A DNA stretch of 64,000 nucleotides, taken from NCBI GenBank assembly GCA_020629545.1, contig JAHDDC010000009.1, positions 1 to 64,000 on the forward strand, given 5' to 3'. Of this stretch, positions 10,901 through 20,670 are shown piece after piece; the first letter of the stretch is position 1, and every line of letters starts with the position of its first letter. The notes under the pieces were generated by a model that worked only from the letters and a program-made list of their open reading frames with translations, was not told the origin of the DNA and made no database searches. Made by a program: the position numbers and the translations under genes. This stretch comes from Hellea sp. (GTDB lineage Bacteria; Pseudomonadota; Alphaproteobacteria; Caulobacterales; Maricaulaceae).

Positions 10901-12483
10901 TTAAAGTCACAGAGATGATCGCAAAATTCCGAAATGCGACGCCGGGCGTGACCCTCATCAGCCCCCCGCCTCACCACGACATCTATTCCATCGAAGATTT
11001 GGCGCAGTTGATCTATGATTTAAAGCAGATCAACCCAACCGCCCGGGTTGCTGTTAAACTTGTCGCCTCATCCGGCGTGGGCACTATCGCGGCCGGCGTT
11101 GCCAAAGCCAAGGCAGACACAATCCTGATCGCCGGGCATAACGGCGGAACTGGAGCGTCCCCCAATACGTCCCTTAAATATGCAGGCATGCCATGGGAGC
11201 TTGGTCTGTCCGAAGCCCATCAGGTTTTAACGCTCAATAATCTCCGTGACGGTGTTACCCTGCGGACTGACGGCGGACTGAAAACTGGACGTGATATTGT
11301 GATCGCAGCCATGCTCGGCGCCGAAGAATACGGGATTGGAACGCTCAGCCTCGTGGCCATGGGGTGTATCATGGTACGCCAGTGTCACTCCAATACCTGC
11401 CCCGTCGGGGTTTGCGTTCAAGACCCAAGATTGCGCGAAAAGTTTACCGGCACACCTGAGAAGGTTATCAATCTGATGAGCTTTATTGCTGAAGAGGTTC
11501 GGGAAATTCTGGCGGAGCTTGGCGTCGAGTCGCTTTCGGAAATCATAGGTCGCACTGACCTTTTGGCACAGGTGTCACGCGGCGCAGAACATTTGGACGA
11601 TCTTGATCTTAACCCGATACTCGCGCGGGTCGATAGCCGCCCCGTTAAAGATACGCGCGCGGAACGCGTCGACGTACCCGATAGTCTTGATCCATCAATT
11701 ATTACCGATGCCCAACAGTTCTTTGAGCGCAAAGAGAAAACCCATCTGACCTATACGGTTCAAAATGTGCACCGCGCGGTCGGAACCCGGACAAGCTCGG
11801 AGATTTACAAGCGATTTGGGGATGCTGATTTGCCGCCGGGTCATTTGACCGTGCGGCTGCGCGGATCGGCGGGACAATCCCTGGGCGCATTTGGCGTCAA
11901 AGGTCTGCGGATTATCGTTGACGGTGATGCCAATGACTATGTCGGAAAAGGCCTATCCGGCGCCGAGATTTTCGTTTCGCCGCAAGGCCGCGCCCCGATC
12001 AATGCTCATTTATCCGCTATCATCGGCAATACGTGTCTTTACGGCGCGACGTCTGGAACCCTCATGGCTGCAGGACGCGCGGGCGAGCGCTTTGCCGTTC
12101 GTAACTCAGGGGCCAAAGCCGTTGTTGAAGGGCTTGGAACAAATGGGTGCGAGTATATGACAGGCGGAGTAGTGGTGGCCCTTGGCGCTGTCGGTGATAA
12201 TTTCGGCGCGGGCATGACCGGCGGTATGGCCTATGTCTATGATCCCGAAAACCGTTTCGAAACGGCTGTTAATCCCGATAGCGTTATATGGCAAAAATTC
12301 GGTACGGCCCATTGGGAAAATGAATGTAAAGCCTTGATCGAAGAGCATGCACGCGTGACTGGCTCTGAGTTTTCGGCCAAAATCATCCGCGAATGGGATC
12401 TAGAGCGCGGGCATTTTTGGCAGGTCATTCCCAAGGAAATGCTGAACCGGATCGAAGAACCTTTATCGATGGCCGCAGAATAA
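7969..12483 (+). CDS. gltB: glutamate synthase large subunit
   Basis: 1504 aa, CGVGLVA amidotransferase N-terminus, GEGGED...GAKPGEGGQLPG FMN domain. Confidence 0.97.
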   Translation: MSNWLKTYEKNRDALIKAGAYDPADEHDACGVGLVASIDGTPRRDVVEKSIQALKNVWHRGAVDADGKTGDGAGIRLDIAQEFFKAQVERTGHKAGNSKIAVGMIFLPRTDFAAQEEARTIVESELLREGFYIYGWRQVPINVDVIGKKAQATRPAIEQVLFRDSRGRKGDKLERELYIIRRRIEKRVIAAAIPSFYICSLSVQTIIYKGMFLAEDIDAFYPDLSDERFVSRAAIYHQRYSTNTFPQWWLAQPFRMLAHNGEINTVKANTNFMKNHEIKMASSAFGDRAGDVKPIIQKGSSDSAALDAVFELLVRAGRTAPMAKTLLVPEAYSKRGDLMPDSWRNLYEYCNGVMEPWDGPAALAAYDGRWCMAGLDRNGLRPMRYAITSDGILAVGSETGMCPISESKIEKKGFIKPGRLIAVDLDEGKFYHSSEILDKMASERPYAKWLKKVVNLDEKLSGDEPAPSLSGEALIRRQFACGQTLEDMELILSPMAENGKESVGSMGDDTPLAVLSEIYRPLSHFFRQKFSQVTNPPIDPLRETRVMGLKTRFRNLRNILSDGESQTREMLVLDSPVMTNGMYERFTDMFGEQTYVIDCSFEKPKADIRAGRTLSKELKRIREEAEKAVRDGHENIVISDKSVTADRPGMPIILCTGAIHSHLVKTGLRSSCSIIVQSAECLDTHYFAVMIGAGATAINAYMAQDSLTDRSQRGLLDMDPNTAAAQYKKAIEAGLLKIISKLGISVISSYRGGNNFEALGLSRSLVGEYFPGMTSRISGIGLAGLEKKLLEIHERAFDPSVITLPVGGLYRVRAKSERHAYTADMIHMLQEAVTREDYELYKRYAEVVNNQSPIQIRDLLDVNPIGKPLPLRRVQNVNEIRRRFCTPGMSLGALSPEAHGTLNIAMNRIGAKSVSGEGGEDRSRYKPLPNGDNPNSAVKQIASGRFGVTAEYLNQCREIEIKVAQGAKPGEGGQLPGFKVTEMIAKFRNATPGVTLISPPPHHDIYSIEDLAQLIYDLKQINPTARVAVKLVASSGVGTIAAGVAKAKADTILIAGHNGGTGASPNTSLKYAGMPWELGLSEAHQVLTLNNLRDGVTLRTDGGLKTGRDIVIAAMLGAEEYGIGTLSLVAMGCIMVRQCHSNTCPVGVCVQDPRLREKFTGTPEKVINLMSFIAEEVREILAELGVESLSEIIGRTDLLAQVSRGAEHLDDLDLNPILARVDSRPVKDTRAERVDVPDSLDPSIITDAQQFFERKEKTHLTYTVQNVHRAVGTRTSSEIYKRFGDADLPPGHLTVRLRGSAGQSLGAFGVKGLRIIVDGDANDYVGKGLSGAEIFVSPQGRAPINAHLSAIIGNTCLYGATSGTLMAAGRAGERFAVRNSGAKAVVEGLGTNGCEYMTGGVVVALGAVGDNFGAGMTGGMAYVYDPENRFETAVNPDSVIWQKFGTAHWENECKALIEEHARVTGSEFSAKIIREWDLERGHFWQVIPKEMLNRIEEPLSMAAE

Positions 12484-12510
12484 GCGGCCATCAACAAGCC
12501 TTTGGAGACG

Positions 12511-15264
12511 TTAATCTGCCATAAGGGCCTTGGCCAGTTCGTTACTTTTTTCGGCCTTTAGCGCCGCGCATAACTCTATTGATTCCAGCGTCTGCGCCAG
12601 GCGCCGTTCGTAGCCCGGAATAATATCAGCTTTGGAGTTGAAAAATGTTTCGACTTCATTGCGCTCATCCGCTGAGCAAAATCCGCTTGCATAGCCGGCC
12701 ATGCCAGATGCCCGTACAGATGGAACACGCTTTTCAACATATTCATCGAAATTGTCTTTGAGCCATTGCCATGTCGCTTTGCCATGTTTGTCATGGCCGA
12801 TCAGGCCGAACACAATTGAGGTGCTTTGACGACCCGTGAACGGGCCATTTTCGTCGAGCGCCATGTCCAATAATTTGGCGGCAAGCGCAGTGTCTTCAAC
12901 GTCTGTTAGCGCGCTGAGGGCCGCACTCTTTTCAAGCGGCGAGCCATTTTTGGCAATTTCCAGTAATGGCTCAAATGCAGAATTTTCCCGGCGCATAACG
13001 GCCGCGCCGAGTGAACTTGATAAAAGATTGCTGGCAACCGCGGACTTATCAGCGTCGCCGTCAAGGCCAAGATAGGCTGCCCCTTTGGCGGAATATGTAT
13101 CGATGATTTTTGTGTTCTTTGCCCGGTAAATCAAATTGCTTAAAAGCGCAGGCGCTAGCAACTGGCCCTCCATACTGTCTGTGCCGACAATTTTGATGAA
13201 ACGATCAACATATAAATCACTGACAAATTCCTGATAGGCTGGCATTGCGTCATCAGGCAGATGGTTTCCCATCCATCCAAGAAGATCACCCGCCTTATTG
13301 ACCACGTCATATTCCGGATGGGCGGCCAGAACTTCAACGCCCTTAAGATAAACAGAACTTTCAACCTCCCCGGCCCTGTAGGCGGCCAAAAGGCTGTCCT
13401 GCATGGCCAGAACTTCGCGGGTATTGAGTTTATCAATATTTGAAAGCAGCGAATTCCAACCCGCACTATCCATTGTAAAACGATAGTAACCGGATCCATT
13501 TTCATTCGGCATGATATAATCAGCGCAAGTTTTACCATCTTGGGTTATGAAAAATTTCTGATTGTTTTCGATCGGATCCAGCAGCGTACAACTTTTCTCG
13601 ATATCATCTCCCGTCCCAAATTTGACACAGACCGGAATTCTCCATTGTTGACCTTGACGGGTTTTAGACCCCAGAGGCGCATATCGGCTTTGCGTCAGAT
13701 TGACGACCGTCGTTTTATTATCGTCCATACAGCTGGCCTGTGCCGTAACGAGGGGAAGGCCGGCTTGATCTACGAAACTCTTCATTGCGGATACGACTTC
13801 CGGGTTTTCAGATCCATCTGCCAGGCTCTGAAAAAAATCGTCTGCACTCGCCACATCATGTTCAAACCGTTCCATATGGAGCCGAACGCCCTTTTGGAAT
13901 GCCTCTTCGCCGAGATAACTTTCAAACATGGACAAGACCCCGCCGCCTTTGCGGTAGGTAATGCCATCAAATTGCAGCATAACATTCTCGGATCGATCCA
14001 AGGGTTCACGCACTTTTCGGGTTGTTGACAAGGAGTCTATATTCATAGCCCCCAGAGCGGATTTTAGCGTATTGCGATCATAATGTCCTTCGGGTTGCCA
14101 CAAGGTCGTGCCTTTATTTCCCATCCATGTCGCAAAGGCTTCATTGAGCCAAATGTCTTCCCACCAATAAGGTGTCACCAGATTTCCGAACCATTGATGC
14201 GCCAATTCATGGGAATGCACCCGGGCATAAGCCCGTTTTTGCGATAGGGGTGCCGTCTCGTCCATCAATAGGAGATATTCCCGGTAAACAATTGCGCCGG
14301 GGTTTTCCATGGCTCCAAACGCGTAATCGGGCGCGGCGATCAGATCGATTTTTTCATAGGGATATGGAATTCCAAAATAGTTTTCTATGGCCTCGAGAAT
14401 ACCGGCTGTATTGGCCAAGGCATATTCAAAGTTTTTGCCTTCTCCCCTGGCCGCAACACCGCGTAGTTTTATCGGCCGCTTGCGAAGTTGAGTTGCCGGC
14501 AGGTCAGCGTATTCCACGACATCATAAGGTCCGGCACCAAAAGCAATAAGGTAAGTCGGAAGCGGTTTTGTGGTCGCAAACTCATGACGGACCCAGCCGC
14601 TTCCATCGGATAATTTGGCAATAACCGGCGTATTGGCATAGACAAAATCCTCTTCCGGCGCCGTTATGGATAGGGTGAATGGAACTTTGAAACGGGGTTC
14701 ATCAAAACTCGGAAAAGCTTCACGCGCCCCCAGCGGTTCAAATTGCGTGACAACATAAGCATCATCGCCGCGAACAACTTTATAAGCGGAATCCAAATTC
14801 AAATTAAACGGTGTTTCAAAAGGCAGAGACAACACATGTTTCCCGGCCGGAAGCGGAAGTGGCGACTCTAAATAAGCGATACCCGACGGCGCTTCTGAAG
14901 CGGGGAGTTCTGTAAATGTCAGGGGAATAATCCCGGCATTAGCGGATTTTGATACCGGGTTGGTAACGGTCATGTTTTTACCGTGTAGCCAAATCTTTTG
15001 CGTCGGTTCTTTGATGGTAACAGCGATATCAACAAGGCCCGAATAGCCATCATCATCCGGATTCATTCTTAAACTAATCTGATAAGATTCCGGTATAACA
15101 TTGTCTCCCAGCATAGCATGGGGGACGGCGTCTGGATTGACGGGTTCCGTTTTCGTATTATCAGGAACCGTATTTTGGGAGGCGTCATGCTGGTCCTTAA
15201 GCTCGGCTTGACCACATGCACTTAAAAAACATACCCCGAAAATTACAGCTAATAAAACGCGCAT
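12511..15264 (-). CDS. M1 family metallopeptidase (aminopeptidase N-like) lipoprotein
   Basis: GAMENPG, HELAHQWFGNLVT...NEAFA; lipobox FLSACGQ. Start trimmed to MRVLLAV. Confidence 0.92.
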   Translation of the reverse strand: MRVLLAVIFGVCFLSACGQAELKDQHDASQNTVPDNTKTEPVNPDAVPHAMLGDNVIPESYQISLRMNPDDDGYSGLVDIAVTIKEPTQKIWLHGKNMTVTNPVSKSANAGIIPLTFTELPASEAPSGIAYLESPLPLPAGKHVLSLPFETPFNLNLDSAYKVVRGDDAYVVTQFEPLGAREAFPSFDEPRFKVPFTLSITAPEEDFVYANTPVIAKLSDGSGWVRHEFATTKPLPTYLIAFGAGPYDVVEYADLPATQLRKRPIKLRGVAARGEGKNFEYALANTAGILEAIENYFGIPYPYEKIDLIAAPDYAFGAMENPGAIVYREYLLLMDETAPLSQKRAYARVHSHELAHQWFGNLVTPYWWEDIWLNEAFATWMGNKGTTLWQPEGHYDRNTLKSALGAMNIDSLSTTRKVREPLDRSENVMLQFDGITYRKGGGVLSMFESYLGEEAFQKGVRLHMERFEHDVASADDFFQSLADGSENPEVVSAMKSFVDQAGLPLVTAQASCMDDNKTTVVNLTQSRYAPLGSKTRQGQQWRIPVCVKFGTGDDIEKSCTLLDPIENNQKFFITQDGKTCADYIMPNENGSGYYRFTMDSAGWNSLLSNIDKLNTREVLAMQDSLLAAYRAGEVESSVYLKGVEVLAAHPEYDVVNKAGDLLGWMGNHLPDDAMPAYQEFVSDLYVDRFIKIVGTDSMEGQLLAPALLSNLIYRAKNTKIIDTYSAKGAAYLGLDGDADKSAVASNLLSSSLGAAVMRRENSAFEPLLEIAKNGSPLEKSAALSALTDVEDTALAAKLLDMALDENGPFTGRQSTSIVFGLIGHDKHGKATWQWLKDNFDEYVEKRVPSVRASGMAGYASGFCSADERNEVETFFNSKADIIPGYERRLAQTLESIELCAALKAEKSNELAKALMAD

Positions 15265-15393
15265 CAAACTCTCTCCCAATCTCAAGTGGTGATATCAATG
15301 CCGTCCGCGACCGTAAAGCTATTTGAGACGATAACATTCCCTCTATTCAATGCATTTGGTTATGCTATAACGCCCGCTGAATTAGGTGCGTGC

Positions 15394-16377
15394 ATGACTG
15401 AGGAAACTCTCAAAACAAAAGAAGACTATATTGCGCCCAGCCTGCGAGGACGGCCTGGCCGCACACCACCGGACGAATCCGCAAAAATTACGCGAAAGAT
15501 TACGGCCCTTGCCATGTGCGTTGGAATCTTTTTCGCGGTGACGAAATTTTTTGTATGGCGCGAAACCAACTCCATTGGAATGTTGTCATCTCTTGTGCAT
15601 TCCGGGCTTGATTTGTTTGCCTCATTCTCAAGCTTTATGGCCGTGCGCTATGCTGTCCAAGCCCCGGATGGGAATTATCGTTTTGGACGCGGCAAAGTTG
15701 AGAGCTTTGCGGCTGTCTTGCAGGTCTGCCTGATAATTGTCGCGGCATTTCACCTTTTAGGGGAGTCTATCGGTCATTTAGAGCACCCGGAGCCCGTCAC
15801 TCAATCCAGCCTGGCAATCGGCGCAATGCTGTTATTCATTGCCATTAGCACATGGTTATTGATCGCTCAGGGGTGGGCCATTCGCGAAACAGGATCAATT
15901 GCCGTACGCGGAGATCGCGCGCATTATCTGGCTGACCTTGTCGCAAATGTGTTTGTGATAATCGGGATCGTTTTTGCCGTCTACACGCCCTTTACCCGAG
16001 CCGACACCATTGTAGGGATTTTAATGGCCCTATGGTTGTTCTTCACGGCCTATCGCCTGACCCGTCTGGCCTGGGCACAGCTTATGGATATGGAACTCCC
16101 CGACGAAGAGCGTGATTTGATTGTAAAGCTGGCCATGTCTGACCCGGCCGTGGTCGCCGTCCATGACCTTCGGACGCGCGCGTCAGGACCTCACATTCAT
16201 ATTCAGATGCGACTCGACCTGGATAGCAAGCTGTCATTATCAGGCGCTCATGATGTCATTATCGAAGCGGAACAGCGAATGATGCAAGTCTATAAAGCCG
16301 CCGATATTCTTATTCATCCCCATCCAACGGGCTGTCAGGAAACTCACGGAAATGTTCGCTTTCGCGAGGATGATTAA
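15394..16377 (+). CDS. cation diffusion facilitator family transporter
   Basis: CDF architecture with FGRGKVESFA and RGDRAHYLADLVANV. Start chosen at MTEETLK rather than the longer ORF. Confidence 0.88.
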   Translation: MTEETLKTKEDYIAPSLRGRPGRTPPDESAKITRKITALAMCVGIFFAVTKFFVWRETNSIGMLSSLVHSGLDLFASFSSFMAVRYAVQAPDGNYRFGRGKVESFAAVLQVCLIIVAAFHLLGESIGHLEHPEPVTQSSLAIGAMLLFIAISTWLLIAQGWAIRETGSIAVRGDRAHYLADLVANVFVIIGIVFAVYTPFTRADTIVGILMALWLFFTAYRLTRLAWAQLMDMELPDEERDLIVKLAMSDPAVVAVHDLRTRASGPHIHIQMRLDLDSKLSLSGAHDVIIEAEQRMMQVYKAADILIHPHPTGCQETHGNVRFREDD

Positions 16378-16412
16378 TAAATCATTACCGCTTATGGATG
16401 TAAGTAAACTCT

Positions 16413-17090
16413 ATGCGCACCCTCTACCATTGGCCACTCGATCCGCAATCGCGACAATCCCGTATCGCACTTGAGGAAAAACGGCTGCGGTTTAAACTGG
16501 TTGCGATTGACCCCTGGAACCTGAGCGAAGACTTTTTAGTGATGGCCCCTGAGGGCGTTCCGCCTGTGCTGACAGAGGTTGTGGCCGGCGGCAAACTTAC
16601 GATTTCAGGCGCGCGCGCGATTTGCGAATATGCTGAGGATCATGGCGGTAAAAATTCTATTCTTCCGGGCACTCCGGGAGAGCGCGCAGAAGCGCGGCGA
16701 CTATGTGCCTGGTTTGACGGAAAATTTCAGGACGAAGTTAATGCCTATATTTTACATGAACGCGCCGAGAAGACTCTGATCGGCGGAGGATCGCCTCATC
16801 CTCCGACCTTGCGGGAAGGCCGTAAGCAATTGCAATTTCATCTGGACTATCTCACCTGGCTCTTAAAAGATCGGGATTGCCTGGCCGGACATCAATATTC
16901 GCTCGGTGATATCGCAGCGGCCGCGAATATTTCATGTCTGGATTATTTTGGCGAAATCCCCTGGAAAGATTATGGGCGCCTGAAAGACTGGTACCAAAAG
17001 GTGAAGTCCAGGCCAAGCTTCCGCCCTATCCTAAAAGATCAATTGCCGGGTCTTATTCCGCCCAGACACTATGCGGATCTGGATTTCTAA
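16413..17090 (+). CDS. glutathione S-transferase family protein
   Basis: RTLYHWPLDPQSRQSRIALEEK thioredoxin-fold N-domain and GST C-domain. Confidence 0.85.
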   Translation: MRTLYHWPLDPQSRQSRIALEEKRLRFKLVAIDPWNLSEDFLVMAPEGVPPVLTEVVAGGKLTISGARAICEYAEDHGGKNSILPGTPGERAEARRLCAWFDGKFQDEVNAYILHERAEKTLIGGGSPHPPTLREGRKQLQFHLDYLTWLLKDRDCLAGHQYSLGDIAAAANISCLDYFGEIPWKDYGRLKDWYQKVKSRPSFRPILKDQLPGLIPPRHYADLDF

Positions 17091-17092
17091 CC

Positions 17093-18136
17093 ATGACAAC
17101 CGCATTGTCGAAACGGGTTTTGAGTCGTTGCCGGGATTTGGGATTTACGGCCCCGCACATTGCGAGCTTGGACGAGTTTGGCGATGAACATGGTGAGCGC
17201 CTCAAAGAATTTGTCCGAAAGAATTTTCAAGGCACTATGGATTGGATCGACGAAACCCTGGATCGCCGATCACACCCCCAAGCGATGTGGCCTGATGCCA
17301 AAACAGCGATTATTCTGGGCATGAATTACGGGCCGGATTTGGACCCGCTAGAGAATTTATTATATCCTGAAAAAGGGTCAATTTCTGTTTATGCCCGGAA
17401 CCGCGATTATCATGATATTATCAAGGGCCGCCTCAAGGAGGTGGCTGGCCTCATTGCCAGAGATACGGGTGAGGCCGTAAAAGTTTTTGTCGACACGGCG
17501 CCTTTAATGGAAAAGCCATTGGCCATGCAATCCGGTCTGGGCTGGCAAGGCAAACATACAAATCTGGTCAGCCGGGATTACGGAAGCTGGCTTTTTCTCG
17601 GGACAATTTTATGTGCCGCAGATCTGACGCCAACGCCCGCAGAAATTGACCATTGCGGAACATGCCGCGACTGTCTCGATATTTGTCCAACCAATGCCTT
17701 TCCCGCGCCCTATCAACTGGATGCGCGTAAATGCATATCCTACCTCACCATCGAACATGCCGGTCCGATTGACGAGGGTTTACGCCCGAAAATCGGCAAC
17801 CGCATTTATGGATGTGACGATTGCCTTGCCGTTTGCCCGTGGAACAAATTCGCCAAAATGGGCCAGGAGGCGAAACTAAGGGCCCGGGAAGATCTCAACG
17901 CGCCGGAGCTCTCTGATCTGGCAGAACTTCGGCCCGAGACATTCAAAAACCTGTTTTCAGGCTCCCCCATTAAACGTATAGGCTGGAGCCGATTTATACG
18001 AAATGTGCTCTATGCTATTGGGAATAGCGGTTCAGTCAATTTGATCCCGTCGGCGGCCCGGTATTTAGACAATGAAGATCCGGTTTTGTCCGACGCGGCA
18101 GGCTGGGCCATAAAACGATTGGAAAACCATGTTTGA
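17093..18136 (+). CDS. queG: epoxyqueuosine reductase
   Basis: CGTCRDCLDICPTNAF...CISYLTIEH...GCDDCLAVCPWN; ATG at 17093 rather than the ORF-track start. Confidence 0.94.
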   Translation: MTTALSKRVLSRCRDLGFTAPHIASLDEFGDEHGERLKEFVRKNFQGTMDWIDETLDRRSHPQAMWPDAKTAIILGMNYGPDLDPLENLLYPEKGSISVYARNRDYHDIIKGRLKEVAGLIARDTGEAVKVFVDTAPLMEKPLAMQSGLGWQGKHTNLVSRDYGSWLFLGTILCAADLTPTPAEIDHCGTCRDCLDICPTNAFPAPYQLDARKCISYLTIEHAGPIDEGLRPKIGNRIYGCDDCLAVCPWNKFAKMGQEAKLRAREDLNAPELSDLAELRPETFKNLFSGSPIKRIGWSRFIRNVLYAIGNSGSVNLIPSAARYLDNEDPVLSDAAGWAIKRLENHV

Positions 18137-18554
18137 GTTACACTCTGACCTCATCCGCGACGGTATCGATTTAGGTGCCTTTCCTCTGTGCCGGGTATTG
18201 ATGATAAATGACAAGTCCTATCCCTGGTTCGTTCTGGTGCCGCAGCGCGCGGATATTCGGGATACCATTGATCTTGAGCCAAAGGATTATGATCAATTGT
18301 GGCGTGAAAGCCGAATTTTTAGCCAAGGTATTATGGAGCTATTTCAAGGGGAGAAACTCAACGTTGCCGCGCTTGGGAATATGACGCCCCAGCTCCACGT
18401 CCATCATGTCGTACGATATAAAAACGATGCAGCCTGGCCCGGACCCATTTGGGGCCAACAGCCTATGATACCTTACGCATCAGAAGACTTGAATTCCGTC
18501 AGGGATCGATTATCTCGCGCTAACATGATCGGGTTTGAGCCTTTGTCACAATAG
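18129..18554 (+). CDS. HIT domain-containing protein
   Basis: LHVHHVVRY variant HIT motif (HxHxH). Confidence 0.85.
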   Translation: MFELHSDLIRDGIDLGAFPLCRVLMINDKSYPWFVLVPQRADIRDTIDLEPKDYDQLWRESRIFSQGIMELFQGEKLNVAALGNMTPQLHVHHVVRYKNDAAWPGPIWGQQPMIPYASEDLNSVRDRLSRANMIGFEPLSQ

Positions 18555-18617
18555 CCCAGAGTATTTTGGTTTTTCGCAACGGGCATTGATAGTGGCCATT
18601 TTCTTCAAAGAACAATT

Positions 18618-18824
18618 ATGACAGATCTTACATATACGATATCAGGTCTTGTAGCTTGCGCCCTTATCGGGGCTTTTGCTTTTTACAAGCATTTCAAAAA
18701 ACATGATGGCTTCAAGGCGCCCATAATCCCGTGGATTATTCCCTGCCTGGCAGCGCTGGCAACCGGGTTTATGTTACTCGTGCACTTGGTCAATATTTTG
18801 GGGATTGAAACGGGACGCCGCTGA
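18618..18824 (+). CDS. small membrane protein, unknown function
   Basis: 68 aa with two hydrophobic segments. Confidence 0.5.
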   Translation: MTDLTYTISGLVACALIGAFAFYKHFKKHDGFKAPIIPWIIPCLAALATGFMLLVHLVNILGIETGRR

Positions 18825-18833
18825 GTAGAGTAA

Positions 18834-18877
18834 CCAAGCGCCAATATAGGCGATAAACAATTTCCAGAACCGCCATT
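18834..18877 (-). pseudogene. degraded fragment matching the coq4-like gene at 25607..26419
   Basis: 44 nt match 25838..25882 with one mismatch and one 1-nt deletion; the deletion breaks the NGGFGNLFIAYIGAW frame. Confidence 0.65.
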
Positions 18878-18935
18878 CAAAGCAGACATGATCTGGTTTA
18901 GCAGCCTGCCTCTTCATATTTGAAAAGTGTACGAA

Positions 18936-20651
18936 TTAGAACAAGCCGAAGAAAGCTTTAGCACCCGAGACATTATCGGTCTCAATAGCGCCTTTTTCGA
19001 TGGCGTCGGCGAAACTGATTTGTCCAACCAGGACACCAATCATCGTTCTTCGGTCGACTGTTATGGCATTGGTTGTTGGATTTGGATGTCCCGCAACTGG
19101 CCGGACGGTCGCGACACCTTTGCGGACAGTTATCATATTGGTTTCATCTTCGCCTTTGAACTTAACAATCCAGCTTTCTTTAACATTGGCACTGTCTTTC
19201 ATATTGACGCGAGGTGTCAGTGCTTCGACCAGTTTGATATTTTCGACGCTCCCCAAAAGTCCGCCCACATCCAGAAGCGGTTTCTGTTTGGAGCGGTCAA
19301 GCTCGTCTCTTAGCATTAGGGCCTCTGTGAGGAGGTAGTTTCTTTGGCTCGTGCTCTCTGAGGCATAGGCGGCGCTGTTGAGCGCGCTGACTAAGATCTC
19401 TTCGGCGTCTTTATCGTCGGGATTGATGATTGTTGCGGCCTGCGCCAATTTTGAAGCCCAGCCAAAGTCGCCTCTGTCATAAGCATCTTTAGCGGCGCTG
19501 AGCATAGCATCTCGACCACCGGCTAGTAACATCAAATTTTCAGCCACTTCATTGGGGGTGGTTTCGATAAGCTCGACAGGATCATCCCCGTACCAACCGC
19601 CAAGGCGGCTGTAGAGACCACGCCAGACATAGCCCATGGTATGATAGTGCCATTGCAGGTCGGGATCATTTTTAAGATGAGCGGGAATCTCAAGATTAGC
19701 TAGCGCTATATCACGAGGCGTACCGCTATTAATGGCGCGCACTACAGAGTCTGTCAGGAACTGGATCATATCGCGGGCATTCATGAGGCTTTTTCTGACG
19801 TCATCCGCGCCCAAAACAGCGCGGCCATGGCCCGGGATCATGGCTTCAGCGGGATAGTCGAGGAACATATCAAGGGAACGAATAAAAGCGTAAGGGTCTC
19901 GGCCCAATTCATTACGCGGCGTTGAGGCATAGGGGCCCGTACCGCCCCAGGCATCACCAACCGCCAGAACTTTGTCATCAGGGAGCCAGATACCATATTC
20001 ATCGTCAATATCGGACGGCGCATTAATAATCTCTATGCGCACACCATCAATGTTGAGCTTCTCGCCGCCCGCCAGTAATTCGCTGGGCGGGAAATAGGTG
20101 GCGCGTCCATCCATTGTTGTAATACCTATTCCTGACCCAACATTATCGGGCAGTAACGGCCCCATCTGATCTACGGCACGTTTGAGGATAAAAGGCATGC
20201 GCGACGACACGGTTTCATTACGGTAACGCTCATAATTGACATGACCGTAAATCGGTATGCTGCCGTCCGTAAATGCAGCGACACCACCTACGTGGTCTCC
20301 GTGGCCATGTGTATAAAATATATGCGTGATAGGCTTATCTGAGATTTTTCGAAAGTCCGCCAGTGCTTTCTCGGCTGGTCCCGTCCACCAACCCGTGTCG
20401 ATCATGATGATACCATTATCAGCCTCAACGAAAGCAAAATTGGAATAGCTATAACCTTGCGCCATATAGACCCGATCGCTCATTTTCACGAGTTGGGGCT
20501 TGGCGAACTTTTCCATATGCTTTGCAAGCTTGGAGTTGACAGCAGGCGTTGGCGCTGCGATCGAAAAATCTGTCTCAGATGTTTCAGTATTTGCTTTACA
20601 CCCAGCCAGAACCAATCCGCCAACGGCGACCATAAAAACCAGTTTTTTCAC
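18936..20651 (-). CDS. MBL-fold metallohydrolase, alkyl/aryl-sulfatase-like lipoprotein
   Basis: THGHGDHVGG motif and C-terminal SCP2-like region; GGGGAGG RBS then GTG start (VKKLVFMVAVGGLVLAGC). Confidence 0.82.
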   Translation of the reverse strand: MKKLVFMVAVGGLVLAGCKANTETSETDFSIAAPTPAVNSKLAKHMEKFAKPQLVKMSDRVYMAQGYSYSNFAFVEADNGIIMIDTGWWTGPAEKALADFRKISDKPITHIFYTHGHGDHVGGVAAFTDGSIPIYGHVNYERYRNETVSSRMPFILKRAVDQMGPLLPDNVGSGIGITTMDGRATYFPPSELLAGGEKLNIDGVRIEIINAPSDIDDEYGIWLPDDKVLAVGDAWGGTGPYASTPRNELGRDPYAFIRSLDMFLDYPAEAMIPGHGRAVLGADDVRKSLMNARDMIQFLTDSVVRAINSGTPRDIALANLEIPAHLKNDPDLQWHYHTMGYVWRGLYSRLGGWYGDDPVELIETTPNEVAENLMLLAGGRDAMLSAAKDAYDRGDFGWASKLAQAATIINPDDKDAEEILVSALNSAAYASESTSQRNYLLTEALMLRDELDRSKQKPLLDVGGLLGSVENIKLVEALTPRVNMKDSANVKESWIVKFKGEDETNMITVRKGVATVRPVAGHPNPTTNAITVDRRTMIGVLVGQISFADAIEKGAIETDNVSGAKAFFGLF

Positions 20652-20670
20652 AATTTCCTCCCCGGAAAAT

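Noticed and set aside
13540-14549. Plus-strand ORFs of 162 and 125 aa
   Set aside because: Antisense to the well-supported M1 peptidase gene; no recognisable features.
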